This document shows, one piece after another, positions 17,094-26,909 of a stretch of DNA of 64,000 nt. The translations under genes and the position numbers were made by a program. Position 1 is the stretch's first letter. The number at the start of each line of letters is the position of its first letter. Source of the DNA: Bacteroides uniformis (GTDB lineage Bacteria; Bacteroidota; Bacteroidia; Bacteroidales; Bacteroidaceae); contig NZ_CP102263.1 in the NCBI RefSeq assembly GCF_025147485.1, forward strand, positions 124,001 to 188,000, in the 5' to 3' direction. The notes beneath the pieces are model-generated. The model saw only the letters and a program-made list of their open reading frames with translations. It had not been told where the DNA came from and made no database searches.

Positions 17094-18224
17094 TTATTTA
17101 ATCGTCACCATCGTCGCCCCAAATCCATACTCCTGGAACGAAGCATCCTGATGGCGGCAGTCAGGATATTTACGTTTCAGCTCGTCCAGCAAGGCTTTAC
17201 GCAGCACTCCATCTCCCTTGCCGTGAATAAAGACGATGCGTTGTTCGCGCCTTTTTTTGTATTGTTCCATCACTTCACGAAACTTATCCAGCTGGTAATT
17301 CAATATTTCGCTGTTGCTCATACCGCAGGTGTCATCCAGCAACTCGCCGATATGCAGGTCAATCTCGACAATCCCATTCTTGCCGCCACGCTTGATGACC
17401 GTCTGCGGTTTGGACGGAGTATCTGCCGTTTTTTTCTGTATCAAAGCCTCCTTCAGTTCCTCTGCCGAAACATACACCTGCTTGACAGGCTGGTCATTCC
17501 GGACAATATCATACACCAAGGCCGGTGTTTCAAAGAAAACCGTCTGCTGGAATGTATGCAGTTTATAGAATTTTACCATATCTATGCGGACTTCCACACT
17601 GACAGCCGGTTTCATTGTGAACGCACGGTTATCTTTGAATGCCACCAGCTGTACCATCACACGTTCACGGTCGTTCAACTCGGACTTTTCGAACTCCTCC
17701 AGCAGAAGTTTCGTATTCGGCTCTATCAAACCATGCGAACGGGCTGTCCAGGACTTTCCTTCGGCACTCGAATAGGTATAATACATATAATAATTACTAT
17801 CGTTCACCAAATATGTCTCGAAAGGTGTAGTGCTGACAGCCTTGATATCCTCCGGAACAAAAGCCAGAAAAACATTCAGGATATCTCCGCCTTTCATCTC
17901 GGGCTGACGATAAACAGATATCTGCGGTTTCTCCAAACGGACCGATTGAGGCTCCGAAACCTGAGACTCCATAGCAGACGGCCTTGCCGCAGTAGCGGCC
18001 GTGCGCAATTGTTGCTCTTCTTCCCGCTTCTTCTTGGCAGCCGCTTTGGCTGCCGGAGTGGGGATATTATAATCATCGGTCTCTATCACCACACATTCGT
18101 TTATGGGCATCGGTATGTCAAAACCGTCGGCATCTTCCACCAACACGATGTTTTTCCCTTGAAATCCTGTCACAACACCGCCCCCAACTTCGCTGAGGAA
18201 ACGAACTTTATCTCCTATCTTCAT
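17094..18224 (-). CDS. DUF2027 and Smr domain protein
   Basis: A 376-residue protein. The N-terminal small beta-barrel ([20 protein letters not shown]) and the DUF2027 region (about 90-250) are typical of a Bacteroidota family. The C-terminal 80 residues are an Smr (MutS2 small-related) domain, with [19 protein letters not shown] and [11 protein letters not shown]. Smr domains are nucleic-acid endonuclease or binding modules in MutS2 and ribosome-rescue factors. A Lys/Ala/Arg-rich stretch separates the two parts. It is transcribed divergently from queA from a shared region of 127 bp. The family's role is not known; RNA or DNA handling is the best guess. Confidence 0.88.
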   Translation of the reverse strand: MKIGDKVRFLSEVGGGVVTGFQGKNIVLVEDADGFDIPMPINECVVIETDDYNIPTPAAKAAAKKKREEEQQLRTAATAARPSAMESQVSEPQSVRLEKPQISVYRQPEMKGGDILNVFLAFVPEDIKAVSTTPFETYLVNDSNYYMYYTYSSAEGKSWTARSHGLIEPNTKLLLEEFEKSELNDRERVMVQLVAFKDNRAFTMKPAVSVEVRIDMVKFYKLHTFQQTVFFETPALVYDIVRNDQPVKQVYVSAEELKEALIQKKTADTPSKPQTVIKRGGKNGIVEIDLHIGELLDDTCGMSNSEILNYQLDKFREVMEQYKKRREQRIVFIHGKGDGVLRKALLDELKRKYPDCRHQDASFQEYGFGATMVTIK

Positions 18225-18266
18225 AGTAACTTATCTTTTAGTTTGTCTTTTCCTACTTTCTTCCTG

Positions 18267-18299
18267 CAAAGTTAGGAATTATTTCCCTTATTCTTCAAA
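18267..18299 (-). promoter_or_regulatory. promoter of the DUF2027-Smr gene
   Basis: On the minus strand, TTTG (18296-18299), a 21-bp spacer and the perfect -7 element TAACTTTG (18267-18274) lie about 40 bp upstream of the start codon. Confidence 0.7.
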
Positions 18300-18315
18300 T
18301 CTTCCCAAATATCCG

Positions 18316-18323
18316 TACCTTTG
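18316..18323 (+). promoter_or_regulatory. -7 element of the queA promoter
   Basis: A perfect TACCTTTG lies 28 bp before the queA start. No good TTTG is found at the expected -33 distance, so only the -7 part is supported. Confidence 0.5.
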
Positions 18324-18351
18324 CAGCCGATATAATAAAGAGAAAGCCATC

Positions 18352-19581
18352 ATGAAAGAAGACCCCAGACATATCAGAATCAGCGAATTCAACTACCCGT
18401 TGCCGGACGAACGCATTGCAAAGTTCCCATTGTCCGTACGTGACCAGTCCAAACTGTTATTGTATCGCCACGGAGAAGTTTCAGAAGACAGATTCACTTC
18501 ACTGCCGGAGTATCTGCCATCGGGAAGCCTGATGATATTCAACAATACCAAAGTCATCCAAGCACGCCTGCATTTCCGGAAAGAAACGGGAGCACTGATT
18601 GAAGTATTCTGCCTGGAACCCATACAGCCGAACGACTACGCCCTCAACTTCCAGCAAACCGAGCATGCCGCCTGGCTCTGCATGGTCGGCAACCTGAAAA
18701 AATGGAAGGAAGGCATGCTGAGACGTGAGATGACCGTGAAAGGCAAGTCACTCACCCTGACCGCCGAACGGGGTGAATGCCACGGAACCAGCCATTGGAT
18801 AAACTTCCGCTGGAATAATCCGGAAGTGACTTTTGCCGACATTCTCGAGGTCTTCGGTGAATTGCCCATCCCCCCCTACTTGAACCGGGAGACCCAGGAA
18901 AGTGACAAGGAGACTTACCAGACTGTCTACTCCAAAATCAAAGGTTCGGTGGCTGCCCCTACAGCGGGACTGCATTTCACCCCACGCGTATTGGACGCAT
19001 TGCGCAATAAAGGAGTAGAATTGGAAGAGCTGACACTCCATGTGGGAGCCGGAACCTTCAAACCGGTGAAAAGTGAAGAAATAGAAGGGCACGAAATGCA
19101 TACGGAATACATCTCTGTCTCGCGCAACACATTGGAAAAACTCATAGTACACGGCGGCAAGGCAGTGGCCGTAGGAACAACTTCAGTGCGCACATTGGAA
19201 AGCCTTTATCACATCGGAGTCACTTTACTGAATAATCCAGAAGCCACAGAGGAAGACTTGCACGTCCACCAATGGCAACCTTATGAAATGTCTGCCAAGG
19301 CCACCGCCACCTCTGCAGTAGAAGCCCTGCAAGCCATTGCTGCCTACCTGGACAGACATAGCATGGAGGCTCTGCATACCAGCACTCAAATCATTATCGC
19401 TCCGGGATATGAATACAAAATCGTGAAGGCTATGGTGACTAATTTCCACCAACCGCAAAGTACCTTGCTGCTGCTCGTATCAGCTTTCGTACACGGTGAT
19501 TGGCCGAAGATTTACAACTATGCACTGGCACATGATTTCCGCTTCCTGAGCTATGGAGATTCATCATTATTAATACCCTAA
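18352..19581 (+). CDS. queA: S-adenosylmethionine:tRNA ribosyltransferase-isomerase
   Basis: A 409-residue cytoplasmic enzyme that transfers the ribosyl moiety of SAM to 7-aminomethyl-7-deazaguanine in tRNA, giving epoxyqueuosine in the queuosine pathway. Family signatures are FNYPLPDERIAKFP at the N-terminus, MIFNNTKVIQARL, PTAGLHFT (about 204-211), LHVGAGTFKPV and the C-terminal NFHQPQSTLLLLVSAF. It is longer than E. coli QueA (about 356 residues); the extra length sits in the middle and is usual for the long Bacteroides form. The downstream Nudix gene starts 5 bp after the stop, so the two are probably co-transcribed. Confidence 0.95.
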   Translation: MKEDPRHIRISEFNYPLPDERIAKFPLSVRDQSKLLLYRHGEVSEDRFTSLPEYLPSGSLMIFNNTKVIQARLHFRKETGALIEVFCLEPIQPNDYALNFQQTEHAAWLCMVGNLKKWKEGMLRREMTVKGKSLTLTAERGECHGTSHWINFRWNNPEVTFADILEVFGELPIPPYLNRETQESDKETYQTVYSKIKGSVAAPTAGLHFTPRVLDALRNKGVELEELTLHVGAGTFKPVKSEEIEGHEMHTEYISVSRNTLEKLIVHGGKAVAVGTTSVRTLESLYHIGVTLLNNPEATEEDLHVHQWQPYEMSAKATATSAVEALQAIAAYLDRHSMEALHTSTQIIIAPGYEYKIVKAMVTNFHQPQSTLLLLVSAFVHGDWPKIYNYALAHDFRFLSYGDSSLLIP

Positions 19582-19586
19582 GCACA

Positions 19587-20090
19587 ATGAACCACGATAA
19601 CAATCAAGAGATGTTCCCCCTTGTCGACGAACAAGGCAACATCACAGGTGCCGCCACCCGTGGCGAATGCCATAACGGTAGCAAACTGCTTCATCCGGTA
19701 ATCCATCTTCATGTATTCAATTCCAAAGGTGAGTTGTATCTACAGAAACGTCCCGAATGGAAAGACATACAACCGGGGAAGTGGGACACCTCCGTAGGCG
19801 GACACGTCGATTTAGGTGAAAGTGTAGAGATGGCGCTAAAACGCGAAGTACGCGAAGAGCTCGGCATTACCGACTTTATTCCCGAAACCGTCATGCATTA
19901 CGTCTTCGAGTCTGCCCGCGAAAAGGAACTGGTCTTCGTACACAAAACTGTCTACGACGGTGAAATACATCCCAGTGACGAGCTGGACGGAGGACGTTTT
20001 TGGAGCCCCGATGAAATCAAGGCAAATATCGGCAAAGGTGTATTCACCCCGAATTTTGAAGGAGAGATAGGAAAGGTCATCAACTTGTAG
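19587..20090 (+). CDS. Nudix hydrolase
   Basis: A 167-residue protein with a perfect Nudix box, GHVDLGESVEMALKREVREE followed by LGI, at about 70-92. The N-terminal EMFPLVDEQGNITGAATRGE and HLHVFNSKGELYLQKR put it in the isopentenyl-diphosphate isomerase-like/YfcD branch of Nudix enzymes, which act on nucleotide or prenyl diphosphates. The substrate is not readable. It follows queA by 5 bp and ends 16 bp from the convergent symporter gene. Confidence 0.92.
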   Translation: MNHDNNQEMFPLVDEQGNITGAATRGECHNGSKLLHPVIHLHVFNSKGELYLQKRPEWKDIQPGKWDTSVGGHVDLGESVEMALKREVREELGITDFIPETVMHYVFESAREKELVFVHKTVYDGEIHPSDELDGGRFWSPDEIKANIGKGVFTPNFEGEIGKVINL

Positions 20091-20106
20091 TGGAAGCTGC
20101 TTTCTA

Positions 20107-21462
20107 TCAGTTCGCAAAATATTCCTTCATCTTTCTCCTGACCCGTGGAGCAAGTAACAGCAGTGACGTCATCGTAGGCAATGCCATCAAGGCAAAAGCC
20201 AAATCCATGATGGCAACCACTGCTCCCAACGGAATCATGGCAGCCACAACAATCATCACCAAATAGAAGTAGTTATAATACTTGGCATTCTCCGCACCAA
20301 ACAAGAAGTTGGTGCACTTCAGTCCATAATACGAATAAGAGAACATGGTAGAAAAGGCAAAGAAAAAGACCATCACCATCAACAGATAATGCCCATAGCC
20401 GGGAAGGAGCTGCTCAAAAGAATTCAAAGCAATATAAAGGCCTTTTATGCCTCCTTCCGACGCATAGTTTCCAGCTATAAGAATAGGGAAGGCCGTCAAT
20501 GTACAAACAAGCCCCGAGTCGATGGCCGGTCCAATCATGGCTACCAGCCCCTCACGAATGGGATTGTCATTACGGGAGGCGCCATGCATCATAGAGGCCG
20601 TACCTACACCTGCTTCATTGACGTAGGCAGCACGGCGGGCACCAGTCAGTGCAGTTCCCAAAATTCCACCGATACCGGCTTCCAGGCTGAAGGCAGACTG
20701 GAAAATGGAAGCCAACACTCCCGGCAACTTATCAAAATTCAAACAAAGAATAACGAAGACAAGCAGCATATAGCAAGTAACCATCACCGGCACTATTTTA
20801 GCCGAGATAACCGAAATGCGCCGGATGCCACCGATAATGACCGCCCCTACCACCAGGCTAATGACAATACCCATCACAAAACGCAGACCGAGTGTATTCT
20901 CTATTCCTGCCGGAGTAGTAAATACCGTAGTGACAGACTCGACCAACTGATTGGCTTGCATTACACACAACGTACCTATCAACCCCACCACCGCAAAGAA
21001 ATAAGCAAACGGTTTCCAGCGTTCGCCCAACCCATGAAGAATGATATACATCGTCCCCCCTTGCGGTTCTCCGGCAGAATCGTGTCCTTTGTACATAATG
21101 GCAAGAGCCCCTTCAAAGAATTTGGTGGACATACCCACAACGGCACTTACCCACATCCAGAAAATGGCTCCGGGACCTCCTACTGTAATAGCGATAGCCA
21201 CCCCCGCAATATTCCCCATACCCACTGTTGACGCTATGGCGCTCATCAAGGCCTGGAAAGAACTGATTTGTCCTTCGCCCGCCACTTCCGATTTATAGCG
21301 CAAGGCCTTTATCGAATATCCGATGCGGCAGAGGGACACAGCTCCGGAATAAAAGAACAAGAAAAGTCCTCCCCCTATCAGAAGGATAAATAAGGGATAC
21401 CCGCAGACAAAGTCACTGACAGTGGTTATTGCTGAGCCTATAGAATCTAAAATACCATTCAT
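20107..21462 (-). CDS. sodium:alanine symporter family transporter (AGCS)
   Basis: A 451-residue inner-membrane protein with about ten hydrophobic segments. AGCS family signatures are GMGNIAGVAIAITVGGPGAI, FWMWVSAVVGMSTKFFEGAL, GALTGARRAAYVNEAG-like (here GTALTGARRAAYVNEAGVGT) and the C-terminal YSYYGLKC. It probably imports alanine or glycine with Na+. A minus-strand terminator for the upstream gene glmM lies directly before it, so it has its own promoter, which I could not fix. Confidence 0.93.
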   Translation of the reverse strand: MNGILDSIGSAITTVSDFVCGYPLFILLIGGGLFLFFYSGAVSLCRIGYSIKALRYKSEVAGEGQISSFQALMSAIASTVGMGNIAGVAIAITVGGPGAIFWMWVSAVVGMSTKFFEGALAIMYKGHDSAGEPQGGTMYIILHGLGERWKPFAYFFAVVGLIGTLCVMQANQLVESVTTVFTTPAGIENTLGLRFVMGIVISLVVGAVIIGGIRRISVISAKIVPVMVTCYMLLVFVILCLNFDKLPGVLASIFQSAFSLEAGIGGILGTALTGARRAAYVNEAGVGTASMMHGASRNDNPIREGLVAMIGPAIDSGLVCTLTAFPILIAGNYASEGGIKGLYIALNSFEQLLPGYGHYLLMVMVFFFAFSTMFSYSYYGLKCTNFLFGAENAKYYNYFYLVMIVVAAMIPLGAVVAIMDLAFALMALPTMTSLLLLAPRVRRKMKEYFAN

Positions 21463-21498
21463 AGTAGTAGTTTGATGGAGGAGTTCATGGGAAGGTTT

Positions 21499-21536
21499 AA
21501 AAAAAGTCCCACTTCTCTTTCACGGGAAAGTGGGAC
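21499..21536 (-). terminator. Rho-independent terminator of glmM
   Basis: Read on the minus strand, GTCCCACTT (21528-21536) pairs with AAGTGGGAC (21506-21514) and a run of seven T follows (21499-21505). It lies about 26 bp after the glmM stop codon. Confidence 0.9.
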
Positions 21537-21561
21537 ATTCATTATAACATTTCGTTCGGCC

Positions 21562-22950
21562 TTATTTAGCCAGGTCTTCAATCACCTTCATAATCTGCTG
21601 GCCGATTTCCTCGGCAGCCTCCGGTGTGGCAGCCTCACTATAGACACGGATAATCGGTTCCGTATTGCTCTTACGCAGATGAACCCATTTGTCGGGGAAG
21701 TCAATCTTCACACCGTCTATATCATTGATTTCTTCATTCTTATACAGCTCCTTCACCTTGGCAAGAATAGCATCTACATCTGTTTCAGGAGTCAAGTCTA
21801 CACGATTCTTTGCCATGAAGTATGCAGGATAGGATGCACGGAGTTCGCTCACCTTCTTACCTTCGTGTGCCAGATGGCTCAAGAACAAGGCAATACCTAC
21901 CAAGGCATCACGTCCATAGTGGCTGGCCGGATAAATTACCCCACCGTTTCCTTCGCCACCGATAACGGCACCTACTTCCTTCATTTTGGTAGTTACATTC
22001 ACTTCACCTACGGCAGAAGCGTAATATTCTTGCCCATACTTGCGAGTTACATCGCGCAAGGCACGGGTCGAACTCAAATTGGATACCGTATTGCCCGGAG
22101 TATGTTTCAATACGTAGTCGGCAACAGTAACCAGTGTATATTCTTCACCGTACATCTTGCCGTCTTCGCAAATCATTGCCAGGCGGTCTACATCAGGGTC
22201 TACAACAAATGCAACATCTGCCTTCCCCCCTTTCATCAGGTTCATGATGTCACCCAAGTTCTTTTCCAAAGGCTCGGGATTATGCTGGAAGTTACCGGTC
22301 GGTTCGCAATAGAGCTTCTCTACGTGCTGAACGCCAAGTTGTTCAAGTAGTTGCGGCAGAATAATACCACCTACAGAGTTTACACAATCGATGGCTACAC
22401 GGAAGTTTGCCTTTCGGATAGCTGCCACATCTACGAGGTCAAGTGCCAATACGCTGTCGATGTGTTTCTGGTTGTAGCTTAAATCCTGACGGTACGAGCC
22501 AAGTTGGTCCACTTCGGCATAGTCGAATTCTTCGGCGGCGGCAATGCGGAGTACTTCCTGGCCTTCGGCAGCGTTCAGAAATTCACCCTTTTCATTCAGC
22601 AGTTTCAACGCATTCCACTGCTTGGGATTATGTGAGGCAGTCAGAATAATACCTCCACTGGCACCTTCCATGGTTACAGCCAGCTCGGTAGTCGGAGTAG
22701 AAGCCAAATCAATATCCACTACATCCCAGCCCATACCCATCAAGGTACCGACTACTACGTTCTTGACCATCTCGCCAGAGATGCGGGCATCACGCCCTAC
22801 CACGATTTTGTTACTTTTTACAGTACACGTCTTACGAATCAGGGTAGCATAAGCTGAAGTGAACTTCACAATGTCGAGCGGATTCAATCCCTCGCCAGCA
22901 CTACCGCCAATTGTTCCGCGGATTCCAGAAATAGATTTGATTAGAGTCAT
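21562..22950 (-). CDS. glmM: phosphoglucosamine mutase (alpha-D-phosphohexomutase family)
   Basis: A 462-residue enzyme that interconverts glucosamine 6-phosphate and glucosamine 1-phosphate for UDP-GlcNAc synthesis. The catalytic serine loop TASHNP has Ser106, the metal loop is DPDVDRL, the sugar-binding loop is GEGNGGVI and the phosphate loop is RKSNTEPIIR. The sugar loop differs from the GEMSGH form of phosphomannomutases; by this alone a related hexomutase activity is not excluded. It lies 25 bp downstream of the DUF4827 gene on the same strand and ends the housekeeping run with a strong terminator. Confidence 0.88.
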   Translation of the reverse strand: MTLIKSISGIRGTIGGSAGEGLNPLDIVKFTSAYATLIRKTCTVKSNKIVVGRDARISGEMVKNVVVGTLMGMGWDVVDIDLASTPTTELAVTMEGASGGIILTASHNPKQWNALKLLNEKGEFLNAAEGQEVLRIAAAEEFDYAEVDQLGSYRQDLSYNQKHIDSVLALDLVDVAAIRKANFRVAIDCVNSVGGIILPQLLEQLGVQHVEKLYCEPTGNFQHNPEPLEKNLGDIMNLMKGGKADVAFVVDPDVDRLAMICEDGKMYGEEYTLVTVADYVLKHTPGNTVSNLSSTRALRDVTRKYGQEYYASAVGEVNVTTKMKEVGAVIGGEGNGGVIYPASHYGRDALVGIALFLSHLAHEGKKVSELRASYPAYFMAKNRVDLTPETDVDAILAKVKELYKNEEINDIDGVKIDFPDKWVHLRKSNTEPIIRVYSEAATPEAAEEIGQQIMKVIEDLAK

Positions 22951-22975
22951 AGGTTAATGATTTAAAATTTATCGG

Positions 22976-23587
22976 TTAGTTCCAAATTTGGAGTTTATGT
23001 AAATCGTAATAATAAGGATGAACGTCCCGCATAGCATCCGACTGTCCCATCTTGGAAGGAACAATCAGCTTCACATGTGCTCCGTTACGAATATAATTCA
23101 ACGCAACCAGCCAGCCAGCAGGTACAGACGAACCATGATATATAAGCATATAGCCTTGAGTGAAAAGTCCGGCAATAGACGAAGAAGTAACAGAATATCT
23201 AAACTCATCCACAACAGTCGGACTATTCATATTGGTTATATACGATTTCACCCCTCCAACAGCTATCAACCCTTGTTCTTCAAAGCGCACCAAAATCAAA
23301 TCATTCGGTTTAACTGTATCTGCAGGATTCGTCGAACCTTTATCCACAATCTGCATATACACCCCGCTTGCCAGCTGCACATACTCATTCCTGCTTACAT
23401 CCGTTGTCGAATCTTGCGCATAGAATTCACTTTGAGAAATAACGACAATGCTACTATCTTTGATAAATGCTTTGATGGCATCTTTTTCTTCCTCAAGCAT
23501 TTCGGCATAAGTTTTAGAATTATCGCATGCCTGGAAGGCTAAACAAACTGCAAGTAAGGCAAAAAAGAATAAAGTAAGTTTCTTCAT
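22976..23587 (-). CDS. DUF4827 lipoprotein
   Basis: A 203-residue predicted lipoprotein with the signal ending FQAC (Cys21). The mature part matches DUF4827 of Bacteroidota (KTYAEMLEEEKDAIKAFI, YVQLASGVYMQIVDKG, MLIYHGSSVPAGWLVALNYI). Its C-terminal half resembles FKBP-type peptidyl-prolyl isomerase folds, but I cannot confirm active-site residues. It is found next to glmM in Bacteroides, as here, and its function is unknown. Confidence 0.85.
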   Translation of the reverse strand: MKKLTLFFFALLAVCLAFQACDNSKTYAEMLEEEKDAIKAFIKDSSIVVISQSEFYAQDSTTDVSRNEYVQLASGVYMQIVDKGSTNPADTVKPNDLILVRFEEQGLIAVGGVKSYITNMNSPTVVDEFRYSVTSSSIAGLFTQGYMLIYHGSSVPAGWLVALNYIRNGAHVKLIVPSKMGQSDAMRDVHPYYYDLHKLQIWN

Positions 23588-23610
23588 TTCTGTTATTTAG
23601 TAATTTCGTA

Positions 23611-23618
23611 CAAAAGTA
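23611..23618 (-). promoter_or_regulatory. -7 element before the DUF4827-glmM unit
   Basis: On the minus strand a perfect TACTTTTG lies 24 bp before the DUF4827 start codon. The expected -33 TTTG is not clear. Confidence 0.5.
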
Positions 23619-23690
23619 TCTGATTTCCTTGAAAGTTGAAAGCTGCGGATAGAAAGTTCGTAACTTTTAACCTTTACAACTGAACTTTTT

Positions 23691-24728
23691 TTATCCTTTG
23701 GCATTCAGCAGCGGTTTGTATTTCTCCAAAGCCTGCTCAAAGACCTTGCGGGCCTCATCCATCGTTCCATAAAATTCACCGCCGGAAGCATTCAAATGAC
23801 CGCCGCCGCCAAAGAACTCGGCAGCCAGCTGATTGCAGGGGAATGTACCGACCGAACGTAAAGAAATCTTTATCATCGGCTTCTCCGTATCTTCACGCAG
23901 GAAGCAAGAGAAAATCACCCCTTTGATGCTTAAAGGAATGTTCACAAACCCCTCACTATCTCCACGCACATAGTCGAACTGGCTTTGTTCGGCTTTAGTC
24001 AGAGAAATTAAGGCTGCATGATAGTCCGGATAGACCTTCATTTGTGACAAGACATATCCCATTAGGCGCAAACGGCTTTCTGAATAAGTATTGAACACCT
24101 TGCGGTAAATCTCGTCCTTGTCAATACCTTTCGACAACAGTTCGCTGATGATGAAATAGATTTCCCGGTTATTGGAATTATAGGTGAACCCGCCGGTATC
24201 CGTCATCATACCCGTATAGATGCACTCCGCTCCTTCCCTTGAAATGTCACTGAAATAGCCCATACGGCAAATCAGGCGGAAAACCAGTTCCGAAGTGGAA
24301 GATATCTCCGGATGGGAAATGATAATCTTGCAGAAATCCTCCGGATGGAGATGATGGTCTATCAGTATTTTTCTTGCCGGGGATGCAAGAACAGCGTCAC
24401 CCATGGCATCTATACGATGGATAGCATTAAAGTCCAGACAACAAATGACATCCGCCTCGGCAATCAGCTTGTCAGCGAACTCCTTGTAGCGGTCGTACAG
24501 AAGGACGTCCTTGCTCCCGGGCATCCATTTCAAGAAGTCGGGAAAGGCGTTCGGCACAATAACATTCGCCGTCTTTCCCTGCGAGCTGAAGAAGTGCCAC
24601 AAGCCCAGAGAAGAGCCGATGGCGTCCCCGTCGGGACCCACATGCGAAACGATTACTATCTTGTCTGCACGGTCAAACCATTTGGTGAAATGGTCTATCT
24701 TGGATTGTTCTATTACTTTGGTCAACAT
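23691..24728 (-). CDS. nrnA: DHH/DHHA1 phosphoesterase, nanoRNase/pAp phosphatase
   Basis: A 345-residue cytoplasmic enzyme of the NrnA family, which degrades oligoribonucleotides and pAp. The DHH domain shows HVGPDGDAIGSSLGL, CLDFNAIHR, DHHLHPEDF and DTGGFTYNS; the C-terminal DHHA1 domain has FGGGGHLNASGG. In Bacteroides this gene takes the place of orn. It lies between comEC (upstream on the same strand) and the DUF4827 gene. Its promoter lies at the very end of comEC. Confidence 0.92.
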   Translation of the reverse strand: MLTKVIEQSKIDHFTKWFDRADKIVIVSHVGPDGDAIGSSLGLWHFFSSQGKTANVIVPNAFPDFLKWMPGSKDVLLYDRYKEFADKLIAEADVICCLDFNAIHRIDAMGDAVLASPARKILIDHHLHPEDFCKIIISHPEISSTSELVFRLICRMGYFSDISREGAECIYTGMMTDTGGFTYNSNNREIYFIISELLSKGIDKDEIYRKVFNTYSESRLRLMGYVLSQMKVYPDYHAALISLTKAEQSQFDYVRGDSEGFVNIPLSIKGVIFSCFLREDTEKPMIKISLRSVGTFPCNQLAAEFFGGGGHLNASGGEFYGTMDEARKVFEQALEKYKPLLNAKG

Positions 24729-24734
24729 ATTTTT

Positions 24735-24777
24735 ATTTACTATTTGACGATTGACTATTTACTATTTGGCGTTTATA
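24735..24777. repeat. imperfect heptamer repeats before nrnA
   Basis: About six units close to ATTTACT/ATTTGAC follow each other at 7-bp steps, with one 8-bp unit. They lie between the nrnA start codon and its -7 element, so they would be in the mRNA leader. The same words occur near 28801-28960. Confidence 0.55.
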
Positions 24778-24791
24778 ACAAATTGAAGGGG

Positions 24792-24823
24792 CAAAAGTAC
24801 GAAAAGTTTGTGATTTATAACAA
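24792..24823 (-). promoter_or_regulatory. nrnA promoter at the end of comEC
   Basis: On the minus strand TTG (24821-24823), a 21-bp spacer and the perfect -7 element TACTTTTG (24792-24799) are present. The -33 part lies inside the last codons of comEC. Confidence 0.6.
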
Positions 24824-26896
24824 TATGCGGTAAGAACCTTTTTGAGAAAGAAGAAGATAGGGAATACCTAAGCGAACGCAATCATTGGCAATCTTATTCT
24901 GATAATAGTCTGAAAGAGAAGCGTCAAGCACCACCATGCCCATGGAAAAGAGCGAAGTAAGTTCCTCTATCCCACCTTGATACCCCTTGGAGACATACAG
25001 ATAATCAACTGAAAGGGGATGGGAAGAGCTCTTGTTTCTCCAACGGTTGTCGGAAAGAAGACAGATGCGCTTACCGGCGTAAGAGACAATCTGGTTGCGC
25101 ATGGATAAGCCGGAAGTGGTATAATCTCCGGCAACCAGTCGGGGAGTCTCCAGACGCAGGCGGTTCCAATGCGGAGAAAGGGCACGGCACAAACACGGCA
25201 TATCCGGCAAGCTATCGGCACATGCCAACCAAGAATGACGGTTGTCTGCCATACAATGGACAACGGGACAGCCTCTCACGCTATAAAAAGCAATCCCCTG
25301 CCGGGAAGCATTGGACATGATGGAAAGGGAATGCCAGGAAACCACTGCCAACAATGCCAGCAACGCAAAGCAGACTCTACGTACCGTAAGGCGTAGAAAG
25401 CCATAATATGCCATCCCCAAGAACAGATAGACGAGCAGAACACCCCATATATCCAACCAAATATCATCGACAGCAGCGCCGGGAAGACGCTCTATCCAGC
25501 GGAGCACTTCATTCTGGACATGTACCAATGCCTCTACTACCCTTGCAAACAGATGTTGTACAAAAGGCAGCGGCGTAAGCATCAACAGAAAGACAGCAGA
25601 ATACAGAACGAGCGACACCATGGGAATTACCCAAAGATTAGTCAACAGAAAATGAGTGGAAAAACGGGAGAAATAGAAAATGACCAAAGGGGCCGTACCC
25701 AGCTGAGCCGCCACAGACACTGTCATAAGTCCCCACAAATATCGCAGGAAACGATTGTCAACCTTCCAAAGGGCATATAACTTAGGCTGTACAAGTACAA
25801 TAGCTGCAACCGCCGAGAATGACAACTGAAAACCGACATCAAACAACCAGACCGGCTTGCACAGCAGCATCAGGAAAGCAGTTGCCGCCAGCGTATTCAG
25901 AGTCAGCGGCTTTTCCGGCTGCAAACCGGCAAACGCCAACAAAGAGAACATGATGACCGACCGCACCACCGAGGAAGACAATCCCGTGAAAAAAGCAAAA
26001 CTCACCAAGAAAAGGACCAGAAGCAAAAGCAACAAAGGTTTCAACCGCCGCCATCGCCTCCACAAAGGACGAAGCACAAACAAGAGCAAAGCATACAGAA
26101 ACCCTATATGCAATCCCGAAAGTGCCAGTACATGGCTGGCTCCCGAGACGGAGTAGGTCTCCACAATATCATCACTCAGTTCCTCTTTATCCCCCACTGT
26201 CAACGCAGCAAGTACCGCCAATTCATCAGTTTCAAAACCCAAACTCCGGTATAAGCCAATCACTTTCTCCCTATAATCCAGTGCCACCTGGCTGACAGTG
26301 CGGGAGGCATCATGCCCCGTCTTCCGCCAATGTCCGTCAGCCACGTAGGCCGTGCCGCTATAACCTTTCCGCCTCAGGTAGCGAGCATAGTCAAACTCGT
26401 CGGGATTACCATTGTTCGCCGGAGGAGCAAGCCGGGTAGATACCAGCAACTCATCACCACGGCACAAAGTGACCGTAGCAGAATCTTTCGGGAAATAAGC
26501 CAGAAAAAGATGATTCCGGGGACAACCCGTAACTGTATCCTGCTCCACCTCTCCCAGCAGGGCAACCCTGCACAATATGCTGCGCTCCCTCTCTTCTGGA
26601 TGCTCACGGATACAAACCCTATAAACAGCAGGTTTGCCCGAAAAGGGAAATACCGTCTTTCCCTGCTGCCAACTCATCAAGCAGAACCCCGTACCACCCA
26701 AGAAAAGGTATACCGCCGCTCCATACACCCATCCGGTATGCTTGTATCTACCTATAATAAAAAGAAAAAGCAGAAAACCTGCCACATACTCCCATGCAGA
26801 AAGCACATGTGGAAACGCATCTCCACACAAAATACCAACTACCAACGGCATCAACAGTCGAAGGAAAGGATGCCGTTGCCAGCTGTCGATTATCAA
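24815..26896 (-). CDS. comEC: ComEC/Rec2-family DNA uptake channel protein
   Basis: A 693-residue polytopic inner-membrane protein. An N-terminal pair of membrane helices and an OB-like DUF4131 region (about 1-190) are followed by the Competence domain with the signature SGASHVLALSGLHIGFLYAL (about 250) and about seven more helices to about residue 530. The last 150 residues are soluble; they keep parts of the metallo-beta-lactamase-like end (YVSKGYQGGIEELTSLF) but I do not see an HxHxDH metal site, as is usual for the short Bacteroides ComEC. The inferred role is ssDNA transport during natural transformation. It starts 13 bp after rpe. Confidence 0.9.
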   Translation of the reverse strand: MIIDSWQRHPFLRLLMPLVVGILCGDAFPHVLSAWEYVAGFLLFLFIIGRYKHTGWVYGAAVYLFLGGTGFCLMSWQQGKTVFPFSGKPAVYRVCIREHPEERERSILCRVALLGEVEQDTVTGCPRNHLFLAYFPKDSATVTLCRGDELLVSTRLAPPANNGNPDEFDYARYLRRKGYSGTAYVADGHWRKTGHDASRTVSQVALDYREKVIGLYRSLGFETDELAVLAALTVGDKEELSDDIVETYSVSGASHVLALSGLHIGFLYALLLFVLRPLWRRWRRLKPLLLLLLVLFLVSFAFFTGLSSSVVRSVIMFSLLAFAGLQPEKPLTLNTLAATAFLMLLCKPVWLFDVGFQLSFSAVAAIVLVQPKLYALWKVDNRFLRYLWGLMTVSVAAQLGTAPLVIFYFSRFSTHFLLTNLWVIPMVSLVLYSAVFLLMLTPLPFVQHLFARVVEALVHVQNEVLRWIERLPGAAVDDIWLDIWGVLLVYLFLGMAYYGFLRLTVRRVCFALLALLAVVSWHSLSIMSNASRQGIAFYSVRGCPVVHCMADNRHSWLACADSLPDMPCLCRALSPHWNRLRLETPRLVAGDYTTSGLSMRNQIVSYAGKRICLLSDNRWRNKSSSHPLSVDYLYVSKGYQGGIEELTSLFSMGMVVLDASLSDYYQNKIANDCVRLGIPYLLLSQKGSYRILL

Positions 26897-26909
26897 TCCA
26901 GAAGACGGA

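Noticed and set aside
17088..18275. 395-codon open frame on the plus strand
   Set aside because: It lies antisense over almost all of the DUF2027-Smr gene, which has clear domain motifs and a promoter; the protein has no family features.
21472..22350. 292-codon plus-strand open frame
   Set aside because: It runs antisense to the glmM gene and begins in its terminator; glmM has all catalytic motifs.
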